Source: Streptomyces caelestis (GTDB lineage: Bacteria > Actinomycetota > Actinomycetes > Streptomycetales > Streptomycetaceae). From it: DNA of 64,000 nucleotides. Each line of letters begins with the position of its first letter. Within the stretch, counting starts at the first letter, position 1. The translations under genes and the position numbers were made by a program. The stretch spans positions 124,001 through 188,000 of the forward strand of contig NZ_LGCN01000132.1 of NCBI RefSeq assembly GCF_001279005.1, written 5' to 3'. The notes below the pieces were generated by a model. The model was not told the DNA's origin. It made no database searches and saw nothing but the letters and a program-made list of their open reading frames with translations. Shown here piece after piece: positions 1-7,853 of the stretch.

Positions 1-1059
1 ACGCACCAGTACATGGCGCCGGAGCAGGTGCGCGGCGCCCGCGTCACACCGCGCACCGACCTGTACGCGCTCGGGTGCGTGCTGCACGAACTGCTCTGCG
101 GACGGCCGTTGTTCACCGGGGACAGCGAGTGGCAGCTGATGATGCAGCACGTCAACGCGGCACCGACGCCGCTGCGGCAGGTGCGTGCCGACATACCGGA
201 GGCCCTGGAGGAACTCGTCCTCCATCTCCTCCGCAAGGCGCCCGAGTCACGACCGGCGGACGTGCAGGAGGTGTACGAGCGGCTGCGGCCGTTCCTACCG
301 GCGCCCGGCGAGGAGTCCGCACCGGGCGAGGCGGGGCCTGCCGGGGCGCCCGACCCCACCGGGATCTTCCGCCGCCCCTACGCGCCCCGCTCGCGTGCCG
401 CTCCCCCGAGCGCCCGGCCCGCCGCGGCGTCGGACGCGCCTCCCGCCGTCCCCGCGGCCGAGCGGGAGGCGCTGCGGGAACAGGTCCGCGAGGTCCACGC
501 GCACTACCTCGCGTTGATGGAGGAGGAGCGGTACGCGCAGGCCGCCGAGGTGGTGGGCGAGATGATCGAGCCGGCCGCGCGGGCGCTCGGCGCCGACAGC
601 AAGCCGGTACTGGGACTGCGGATGCGCCGCGCGGTGAGCCGTCAGCTCGCCGGTGACCACCGGGCCGCGCTGCCCGAGTTCGAGTCGCTCGCCGACGCCT
701 ACGCGCGCGTCAGCGGCCCGAGCAGCGAGGAGGCCCTGGACAGCCGCGCCCAGGCCGCCCGCTGCCGTGGCGAACTCGGCCAGGTGACCGAGGCGCTGGC
801 CGGGCTGAACGGCGTACTCGACACCGTCCGGGTCGTCGACGGGGACGTGAGCGAGAACGCGGTGGAGCTGCGCCGCGACATCGGCATGCTCCTGCTCGCG
901 CAGCAGCGGGCGGCGGAGGCGTACGACGTCCTGGAGCCGCTGCATGCGGACCTGTGCGTGGTGTTCGGCCCGGACGACGAGCTGACCGCCGAGGTGGCCG
1001 AGACACTGGCCGTGATCCGCCTGGACCTCGACGGCGGTTCCTCCGGTCCCACTCCCTGA
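1..1059 (+). CDS. Serine/threonine protein kinase, C-terminal part (5' truncated by window)
   Basis: The reading frame is open from base 1, so the gene starts outside the window. The first residues THQYMAPEQ are the activation-loop/APE region (subdomain VIII) of a Hanks-type kinase. They are followed by TDLYALGCVLHELLCG (subdomain IX) and a C-lobe ending near residue 100. A Pro/Ala-rich linker (about 100-155) leads to an all-helical tail of about 190 residues with TPR-like spacing (ALMEEERYAQAAEVVGEMI and similar). No transmembrane segment is visible in this part, unlike PknB-type kinases with PASTA domains, so a cytosolic sensor with a TPR interaction module is likely. Substrates cannot be inferred. 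The helicase gene starts 50 bp downstream on the same strand. Confidence 0.85.
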   Translation, partial: THQYMAPEQVRGARVTPRTDLYALGCVLHELLCGRPLFTGDSEWQLMMQHVNAAPTPLRQVRADIPEALEELVLHLLRKAPESRPADVQEVYERLRPFLPAPGEESAPGEAGPAGAPDPTGIFRRPYAPRSRAAPPSARPAAASDAPPAVPAAEREALREQVREVHAHYLALMEEERYAQAAEVVGEMIEPAARALGADSKPVLGLRMRRAVSRQLAGDHRAALPEFESLADAYARVSGPSSEEALDSRAQAARCRGELGQVTEALAGLNGVLDTVRVVDGDVSENAVELRRDIGMLLLAQQRAAEAYDVLEPLHADLCVVFGPDDELTAEVAETLAVIRLDLDGGSSGPTP

Positions 1060-1109
1060 CCTGGTTGTTCGTCCGCACCCCCTGTCCGCCCGACCCATAG
1101 GATCCACGT

Positions 1110-3278
1110 ATGCCGCGACTCGCCTTCGACATCGGCTTCTTCGCCGAACTCCCCAAGCTCCAGCCGCCGGTCAGGAAAGGGGTCCTGGACGCCTGGGAGA
1201 AGTTCGACCGGCTCACCCTCGATCAGCTCTTCAAGGACCAGGGGCTGAAACTGGAGAGCCTGACGAAGGCGAAGGACAAGCAGATCCGGACGATCCGCAT
1301 CGACCAGTTCTGGCGCGGTGTAGTGCTCGCACCGCCCACCGGGGACACCTTCGTCCTGCTGCGGGTCATGCCGCACGACAAGGCCATCGACTGGGCGATG
1401 AAGCAGAAGTCCAGCATCAACGAGGTCACGCGGGCGGTCGAGATCCGGGACGCGGCGACCCTGGACGAGATCACGCCCGCGTACGAGCGGGTGGCGGAGT
1501 CGTCGTCGAAGCCCCGGCTGTTCGCGAAGTTCTCCGACGGGGACCTGACCGCGCTCGGCATCGACGCCGAGACGCTGCGGCAGGCCCGTTCGCTGGTCGA
1601 CCAGGAGCAGTTGGACGTCTTCGCGCCGCTGCTGCCGCAGGACCAGCGGGAGGTGCTGCAGTACCTCGCCGCGGGCTGCACGGTGGAGGAGGTCTGGCAG
1701 GACATCGTGGCGCCCGCCCTGCAGGCGTCCACGCAGCCGGTGGACACGCGGGACTACGAGACGGCGATCCAGCACACCCGGGCCCGTATCGCGTTGGTGA
1801 CGGCCCCCGAGGAACTGCGGGACATCCTCGAGAAGCCCTTCGCGGCCTGGCGGGTCTTCCTGCACCCCTCCCAGCGGAAGGTGGCGTACCGGGCGTCGTA
1901 CTCGGGGCCCGCTCAGGTCACGGGCGGGCCGGGCACCGGCAAGACCGTCGTGGCGCTGCACCGGGTCAAGCACCTGCTCGGGCACCTGCGCGACGGGGAC
2001 CGCATTCTGCTGACGACGTACACCAACGCACTCGTCAACGCGCTCCGTTCGGGTCTGGAGTCCCTGGTGGACGACCCGGAGCTGCGTGAGCGGGTGGACA
2101 TCTCGACGGTGGACGGCTTCGCCAGCCGTGTCGTCGCGGAGGCGCCGGGCGCGGTGGCCCTGCGTCCGCTGATGAGCAACGAGGAGGTGAGCCGGTGGGG
2201 CAAGGCCGCCAAGGCGACGGGCTTCACCGGCAGCGCGCAGTTCCTCGCCCAGGAGTACCGGCACGTCGTCCTGGCCCAGGGCATCACCTCCCTCGCCGAG
2301 TACGAGTCGGCGGACCGGCGAGGCCGCGGCAGCCGGCTGGCGGCGTCCGAGCGGCCGCTGGTGTGGGAGACGGTGGAACGGTTCACGGCCGGCCTGACGG
2401 AGGACGGGGCCCGCACCTGGCTGCAGACGTGCGCGGAGGCGGCGCGGCTGCTGGAGGAGAAGGGACCGCAGTACCGGCACGTCGTGGTGGACGAGGCACA
2501 GGACCTGCATCCGGCACAGTGGCGGCTTCTGCGTGCCGCCGTCCCGGCCCGTCCGGACGACCTGTTCATCGCGGGCGACCCGCACCAGCGCATCTACGAC
2601 TCGAAGGTGTCGCTGAAGTCGCTCGGCATCAAGGTGGCCGGGCGGTCGGTGAAGCTGCGCAAGAACTACCGCAGCACGCAGGAGATCCTGCGCTGGTCCA
2701 CCGCTCTGCTGATCGGCCGCCCGATCGCCCAGCTCGAGGACGAAGGCCGCAACGAGACCCTGCTCGGTTACCGCTCCGCCCTGCACGGGGACGGGCCCGT
2801 CGTGCTCGGCGCGACGACCGAGGAGGCCGAGCTGGACGCGCTCGTGGCCCAGGTGCGGACGTGGCTGGACGCGGGGGTCGGCGCGGGTGAGATCGGGGTG
2901 AGCGCCCGGTTCAACAAGACGTGCGCGAAGGCGGTGGCGCACCTGAAGGACGCCGGTGTCCCCGCGGTGACCCTGCGCTCCGCCGAAGCCGCCACAGGTG
3001 AGACGACGAGCGTACGGGTCGGCACCATGCACTCGTTCAAGGGCCTGGAGTTCCGTTGTGTCGCGGTCATCGGCGTCAACGACGAGGCACTGCCGTTCCC
3101 GAAGGCGGTCACACCGCCCGAGGTGGATCCCAAGCAGCACGAGACGGACATGCTGTCCGAGCGCTGCCTGCTGTTCGTCGCCTGTACGAGGGCCCGCGAC
3201 AGCCTGTACGTATCCTGGTCAGGCGAACCGAGTTCCTTCTTGGCAGAGGCAGGTGTACCGAAGCAACGAGCTGTCTGA
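1110..3278 (+). CDS. UvrD/Rep-type superfamily 1 DNA helicase with RelE/ParE-like N-terminal domain
   Basis: This 722-residue protein has the SF1 helicase motifs: Walker A TGGPGTGKT (271-279), DEAQD (461-465), GDPHQRIYD, LRKNYRS, GTMHSFKGLEF and LLFVACTRARDSLYVS near the C-terminus. It should translocate on single-stranded DNA using ATP. The first 100 residues are not helicase. They have the pattern of a RelE/ParE fold (FFAELPKL, KQIRTIRIDQFWRGVVL, LLRVMPHDKAIDWA). Such fusions occur in actinobacterial helicases; whether the toxin-like fold is active or only binds RNA/DNA is unknown. The ATG at 1110 has no strong ribosome site. The partner genes downstream look defence-related. Confidence 0.85.
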   Translation: MPRLAFDIGFFAELPKLQPPVRKGVLDAWEKFDRLTLDQLFKDQGLKLESLTKAKDKQIRTIRIDQFWRGVVLAPPTGDTFVLLRVMPHDKAIDWAMKQKSSINEVTRAVEIRDAATLDEITPAYERVAESSSKPRLFAKFSDGDLTALGIDAETLRQARSLVDQEQLDVFAPLLPQDQREVLQYLAAGCTVEEVWQDIVAPALQASTQPVDTRDYETAIQHTRARIALVTAPEELRDILEKPFAAWRVFLHPSQRKVAYRASYSGPAQVTGGPGTGKTVVALHRVKHLLGHLRDGDRILLTTYTNALVNALRSGLESLVDDPELRERVDISTVDGFASRVVAEAPGAVALRPLMSNEEVSRWGKAAKATGFTGSAQFLAQEYRHVVLAQGITSLAEYESADRRGRGSRLAASERPLVWETVERFTAGLTEDGARTWLQTCAEAARLLEEKGPQYRHVVVDEAQDLHPAQWRLLRAAVPARPDDLFIAGDPHQRIYDSKVSLKSLGIKVAGRSVKLRKNYRSTQEILRWSTALLIGRPIAQLEDEGRNETLLGYRSALHGDGPVVLGATTEEAELDALVAQVRTWLDAGVGAGEIGVSARFNKTCAKAVAHLKDAGVPAVTLRSAEAATGETTSVRVGTMHSFKGLEFRCVAVIGVNDEALPFPKAVTPPEVDPKQHETDMLSERCLLFVACTRARDSLYVSWSGEPSSFLAEAGVPKQRAV

Positions 3279-3366
3279 GCTGTTTCTGCCATGATTCGTC
3301 GGGCAGATTTTCCACCGCACCGTGAGATTGAGGTTAGGTGCGCACCGTGTGGCAGGAGGGCCGACC

Positions 3367-4626
3367 ATGGGCGCTCGAGACCCGCAGTTCCCAGATGTGG
3401 AGCTCATCGAAAGCACGAGGACCCACGTTCGCTGGACGTTGCAGCAGTACTCCGCGCCTGTTTCGTTCCCCTGCAATCAGTGCCAACGAACGGTCAGGGA
3501 CAGTGTTGTCGCCATCAAGACCACGAGCTCGGGCAGAAAACTCCCACACTGCACGGATTGTCACCGGCGAAAAATCACCAGCACTCTCAACGCCCGTGAT
3601 CACCACGCCGCCTCTGAAGCCACTGCTCCAGAACCCGACAGCACTCGCAGCGAAGCAGCCGAGGACCCCGAACAAGAGGTTGTGATCCAGCAGGCCGACC
3701 CCGGTCGACCGCACGATGTGATCGAAACGGAATCAAGTCTCCAGTGGACATTCGTGCTGCGCCAGCATCACCTGGACCACGGGTACTGCCCACTGCCTGT
3801 ACAGGCGGTGCGCCGCATGCGGACGGTGAAAGTGGTGCATCTCGACTACGGCCGGGCCTTTCCCACCGTCCTATCGGCCACTCTCGGGAAGAAGATCACA
3901 AGGGAACGTCTCCGGGGCGTGCGATGGCCGCAATCCCAAGTCATGCCGGGCCTGCGCATCACGGCCGAGCTCGGCCGGAGCCGGCTGTGTCTGTCGCTCA
4001 CCCCTCTGGAACGTCCTGTCCACGTCGCAAGAAGGCAGTTCTTCCACGACTACGACCCGCGGATCATCGCGAGGGAACTACCTGCGATCACACAGCATGA
4101 CAGCGAGAGCGTCGCTCCCTCGCTCGACCTCCTGGTACAGGAGACCATCCGCAAGCTCGGCTACCTCGACGAGGAGGGCCGCGCGCTTCTGCCGATGCAG
4201 AACCTGATCACCAACGTTCGCAGCCACCGCGGCCCGCAGGACTGGTCAGGCGCAGCCGTTCGTGCCGCAGTGAACGGACTCATCAGCCGTCAGCGTCTCA
4301 AGTGGGCGACAGGAAGCTGCGCTGCCGACGGCATTCTCAACTACCCGGCACGTCCGGGTGAAAGAACAATTCGCCTCGTCTGTTACACGCCCTTCGTACT
4401 TCCCGTGCGTGAGAAGGAACAGCTACGGGTCGTACAACTACCGAGCGCCTCTTCCCAACACGGAGTAGCCGGGCATTTGATGAAAATCGAGCACCTGGGC
4501 AAGCAGGCCAGCGACGAAGCACGTGCCGCGTACTCAGAGGCTCACCGGAAGGCAGGCCTCACCGGCAGCCACAAGCTGCCGAAGGGCCACACGTACGTGA
4601 GGCCCCACAAGCGTGGAGGCACATGA
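3367..4626 (+). CDS. Unrecognised protein with N-terminal Cys-pair (zinc-ribbon-like) motif
   Basis: I chose the ATG at 3367 because GGAGGG lies 6-7 bases before it. An upstream in-frame GTG at 3322 has no ribosome site and would add a TTA codon. The product is about 419 residues and I do not recognise the family. Two Cys pairs (CNQC, then CTDC about 25 residues later) suggest a zinc ribbon. A long acidic/polar linker follows, then a mixed alpha/beta body. The sequence is visibly less GC-rich than its neighbours and has more A-ending codons, consistent with horizontal transfer. It lies 88 bp after the helicase stop and ends 22 bp from the convergent DUF262 gene, so it may belong to the same defence-like group. 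No function is assigned. Confidence 0.7.
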   Translation: MGARDPQFPDVELIESTRTHVRWTLQQYSAPVSFPCNQCQRTVRDSVVAIKTTSSGRKLPHCTDCHRRKITSTLNARDHHAASEATAPEPDSTRSEAAEDPEQEVVIQQADPGRPHDVIETESSLQWTFVLRQHHLDHGYCPLPVQAVRRMRTVKVVHLDYGRAFPTVLSATLGKKITRERLRGVRWPQSQVMPGLRITAELGRSRLCLSLTPLERPVHVARRQFFHDYDPRIIARELPAITQHDSESVAPSLDLLVQETIRKLGYLDEEGRALLPMQNLITNVRSHRGPQDWSGAAVRAAVNGLISRQRLKWATGSCAADGILNYPARPGERTIRLVCYTPFVLPVREKEQLRVVQLPSASSQHGVAGHLMKIEHLGKQASDEARAAYSEAHRKAGLTGSHKLPKGHTYVRPHKRGGT

Positions 4627-4648
4627 CCGAGCCTGCCGATCGTGCCAC

Positions 4649-6574
4649 CTACCGGATGCTCTGCAAGAACTCCCCCGTGGCCGTGACGATCCAGAAGGAC
4701 CAACCGTTGCGCTGCGGACTGACGTGAGGATTGAGCGCCCGCACCACAGCGAGCGCCGCTCCACTGGGGCTGTCGTACTCACCTCGGCCGGGACCGGAAG
4801 GAATGGTCACGGTCCGGGAGGACGGGTCGTAGTAGCCGTCGACACGCCGCCCGTCGTAGACCGCGTGAACCTCCACGCCGTGTTCCGTGCGGAGTGCCTG
4901 GACACGCGCGGCGACCAGGGACGGTGCGGACGGATCTTCCGCGATCAGCTCGTCGTCGGCGGGCGGCTCGTCGACATCCCTGCGGGGAGCCTCCTCGTCG
5001 GGGATGGGCAGGCCGAGCAGGTCGTTGAGGACATTGGCGAGCAACCGTCGTCGCGCGGCCAGGAACTCGGGGAACCGGTCGAGCGAGCGCAGCGCGGGAT
5101 CGTCGGGAACCCACTGTTCGGCGAGGCGGTCCGGTGCGATCCCTCCCATGTACTCGAAGGGGAGCTTCGAACTGATCATCTTGTTGGTCTGCCCCGTCAC
5201 GAAGGCCAGGTTGGCCAGGCTGTTCCACTCCTCCTTCGCGTAGGCCGACTGGACACGGGCACGCGGGAACACATGATGAAACTCGATCTTGGCGCCGCTG
5301 CTCATCGGCTGATCGCTGATGGCGATGTTGGTGGCCCAGTCCCGGACCTTGTCGCGTAGGGCCGCGATGTAGAGCAGCCGGAAGAAGGCATGTGTGGAGT
5401 ACTTCTGTTCCAGATCCCTCGGGTGCAGGGGGGTGTCCGCGGAGCGGCTGCCCGAGGCGCGGCGGATCAGCTCGGTGAACAGTTCTTCGCCGCTCCTCGT
5501 CCTCAACAGGCGTGCTTCCGCATCGAGTTTGGTCTCGACCTGCAAGGAGTAGTGGCTGAACGCCATCGCCGTGTACACCCAACGGCGCAGCAAGGCTTGT
5601 TCGTTGCCCTGGAGCTTCCCGTCGCGCTGGTGCAGGAGCAGAGCGGGCACGACGATGACGTTGGGCGACGTCAGGATCCCGGAACGGGGGATCCCGCATT
5701 CCTCTCGCAGGAAGTCGATGGCGAATCGGAGGGCCTTCTCGGTGGCCTGCCACGCCTCCTTCAACGCGACTTCGTCGACTGCCGCCTCGATCAGCTTGAT
5801 GTGCCGGGCGCTGGTGCCCGCGAGCAGACTCATCAGGCGGAGGACCGCTTCACGGTCGAGGGAGAAGTCACTGTCCCGCAGGTACTGGTGGAAGGCGTCC
5901 ATGGTCGCCAGGCCGTCTGCCCAACGGGCCGCGATGGCACTGTAGACGAGGTCGCCCTTGGACAGCCGACGCCCGCCCTTGTTGAGCCGGGCGAAGAGTT
6001 CGGCGACCTCCTCGTAGTCGTCCGACTCGTAGGTGATCACGGCGATCTGCTGCCTGCGGATGTCGTGCACCTTCTGCAACCGCTGCATCCACTCGCCGAA
6101 GTCCGGGTCGGAGTACTCCACTCCGGCGTCCTTGAGGACCTCGTGGTACTGCACGTTCTCCTGCAGGAGTGTGGAGACGCGGAACAGCATGGGGTCTCTG
6201 CCCTGGACCGCACTCGGATTGACGAACTCCTGGGTGCGCACGTCGAAGCGCAGGTCGATGAGGCGTCCGTCCGCCTTCGACTCCGGTCGGTACACCCAGG
6301 CGAGGGAAGTCAGCCGCTGCTGGCCGTCGAGCAGATAGAGCGGCTGGTGCGCTGACTTGTCGGCCTGGACCACTGCGGCGGTCTTGAAGGGGACTGTCAG
6401 GTTGGTCTTCCACAGGAGCAGGGCGCCGACGGGATAACCCCGGTAGAGGGAGTCGAAGAGGTCGCGCACGTCGGGCCTCATCCAGACGAAGTCGCGCTGG
6501 ATGGACGGAATGACGACCCTGCCGTGCAGCAGGTCCTCCACCTGAGAAACGATCTTCTCGTTCGCCAACCCCAT
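4649..6574 (-). CDS. DUF262/DUF1524 (HNH) restriction-like protein with C-terminal RAMA-like domain
   Basis: The N-terminal DUF262 region is marked by IQRDFVW (about 25-31) and LLDGQQRLTSL (81-91), the nucleotide-binding signature of the GmrS/DndB-like fold. A DUF1524-type HNH nuclease motif, EFHHVFPRARV, sits near residue 432 with NLAFVTGQTNK after it. The last 75 or so residues (SPSGAALAVV, NGWSFW) match the RAMA domain, predicted to sense modified DNA. GmrSD enzymes cleave glucosylated or otherwise modified DNA with GTP; this protein fuses both halves and adds a RAMA-like reader. A GTG at 6607 would add 11 residues, but the ATG at 6574 has GGGGG before it. The target modification is unknown. 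Confidence 0.82.
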   Translation of the reverse strand: MGLANEKIVSQVEDLLHGRVVIPSIQRDFVWMRPDVRDLFDSLYRGYPVGALLLWKTNLTVPFKTAAVVQADKSAHQPLYLLDGQQRLTSLAWVYRPESKADGRLIDLRFDVRTQEFVNPSAVQGRDPMLFRVSTLLQENVQYHEVLKDAGVEYSDPDFGEWMQRLQKVHDIRRQQIAVITYESDDYEEVAELFARLNKGGRRLSKGDLVYSAIAARWADGLATMDAFHQYLRDSDFSLDREAVLRLMSLLAGTSARHIKLIEAAVDEVALKEAWQATEKALRFAIDFLREECGIPRSGILTSPNVIVVPALLLHQRDGKLQGNEQALLRRWVYTAMAFSHYSLQVETKLDAEARLLRTRSGEELFTELIRRASGSRSADTPLHPRDLEQKYSTHAFFRLLYIAALRDKVRDWATNIAISDQPMSSGAKIEFHHVFPRARVQSAYAKEEWNSLANLAFVTGQTNKMISSKLPFEYMGGIAPDRLAEQWVPDDPALRSLDRFPEFLAARRRLLANVLNDLLGLPIPDEEAPRRDVDEPPADDELIAEDPSAPSLVAARVQALRTEHGVEVHAVYDGRRVDGYYDPSSRTVTIPSGPGRGEYDSPSGAALAVVRALNPHVSPQRNGWSFWIVTATGEFLQSIR

Positions 6575-6790
6575 GCCGCCCCCAACCTGTGAGTGATCTG
6601 TCCCCACGCAGAGTATCCATCACAGTGACAGTCAACTCCCACCGCATGACCGTGCAATGGTTCAGGAGCGGTCTCGGGCGACCGCTGTTGTATCGGCCTT
6701 GGGTCCTTCACATGGTGCTACGCCTTTTGGTCAAGCATGTTCGCGGGACGCGTGTCCGACCGGGACGCCGACGACCAGCCCGACTCAGGG

Positions 6791-6809
6791 CGGGCCCGGC
6801 GCCGGCCCG
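6791..6809 (-). terminator. GC-rich hairpin after the NlpC/P60 gene
   Basis: CGGGCC and GGCCCG arms enclose a 7-base loop directly after the stop codon of the minus-strand gene ending at 6810. There is no T-run, as is usual for Streptomyces terminators. Confidence 0.5.
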
Positions 6810-7700
6810 TCACGGCGTCGTCGGCGCCGTCGTCCCGCACTCGGGCACGCCGTCGAGCCACGCCGCCCCCTTGATGTAGATGTTGGTCACCCACGCCCTG
6901 TAGTCCGGCAGGTACGACCACACGTCGTTGGTGTAGCCGTCGGAGGTGACCTCTTCGGCGTGCTTCTGACACTGGACGCGGATGGTGGTGGAGTACGGGA
7001 AGGCGTAGACGCGGGCGGCGTCGAGGGAGGGTGCGGCCTTGGTCCACACGCCGGCGCCCCACGTCCGGTGGAGGTGACCGGTGACGGGCCCGGTGTCGAC
7101 GCGGACGGCGCCGAAGTAGTCGCCGTTCAGGCGAACGTCGCTGACCATGAGCCTGGTGCCGGATTCCCTGGCCTCGACCATTCTGCCCGCTCCCAGGTAG
7201 AGGGCGATGTGGTGCAGGTCCTCCGAGGTGCCCCAGGCGAGCAGGTCGCCCGGGACCAGCGGTGCCAGGCCCTGCGCGGCGGTGAAGCGGGCGGCGGCGC
7301 GGTGCGTGTAGTACTGCTGGGCGGCGACGCCGTCGAGGATGTCGGAGCCCGCCGCCTCGGCGTACGCGTGGCGGACCAGGCCCGAGCAGTCGAAGCCGAG
7401 CCGTTCGGGGTCGTGTGCGCTGTCCGGGTCGGTCGGGTCGACCCGGCCGTACGTGGATCCCGGCCGGGCGCCGTGCCCGCCGCCCCACGTGTACCAGGTG
7501 CCGGCCGCGACCTCGGCGCAGGCGGCGGCGAGCGCGCGTTCGGCCGCCGCGGAGGCCCCGGGCGCGAGGGCGCCGCACGCGTCGGCGGCCGTACGCTGCA
7601 CGGGCGCCCGGGTGTGCGCGACGGCGGCGGTCACCGGCGTCCAGAGGAGGAAGGCGAGCAACGCGGTCAGTGTGCGGATGAGACCGGTCCGGCAGGCCAT
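6810..7700 (-). CDS. Secreted NlpC/P60 family cell-wall hydrolase
   Basis: The ATG at 7700 starts a classical signal peptide (MACRTGLIRTLTALLAFLLW, cleavage probably after VTAAVAH) and follows a GGGGG ribosome site, so I prefer it to longer in-frame starts. The catalytic region contains FDCSGLVRHAY with the nucleophile Cys105 and DLHHIALYLG with His163/164, the Cys-His pair of NlpC/P60 endopeptidases that cut peptidoglycan stem peptides. After the catalytic domain come about 100 residues with an SH3-like look and Cys residues that could form a disulfide. It is 296 residues and acts outside the membrane. The large sensor gene upstream ends 153 bp before its start, so it probably has its own promoter. 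Confidence 0.88.
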   Translation of the reverse strand: MACRTGLIRTLTALLAFLLWTPVTAAVAHTRAPVQRTAADACGALAPGASAAAERALAAACAEVAAGTWYTWGGGHGARPGSTYGRVDPTDPDSAHDPERLGFDCSGLVRHAYAEAAGSDILDGVAAQQYYTHRAAARFTAAQGLAPLVPGDLLAWGTSEDLHHIALYLGAGRMVEARESGTRLMVSDVRLNGDYFGAVRVDTGPVTGHLHRTWGAGVWTKAAPSLDAARVYAFPYSTTIRVQCQKHAEEVTSDGYTNDVWSYLPDYRAWVTNIYIKGAAWLDGVPECGTTAPTTP

Positions 7701-7853
7701 GCCAGGACCCCCGTTTCCTGTGGCTGGTGGGAGAAGCGGTCGCTCAGAAGCCTGCTGGCCGCGCCGCGCGCTTGTCGAGGAGCCGGGTGTCGCCTCCCGT
7801 CGACGGGCGACGGGAAACACCCGGGAAACCCCCTTGGGCCAGGTGAGTCACCC

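Noticed and set aside
699..3140. Very long minus-strand open frame (813 codons) opposite the helicase
   Set aside because: High-GC codon bias opens antisense frames; the translation is low-complexity Arg/Gly/Val-rich, while the plus strand encodes clear helicase motifs.
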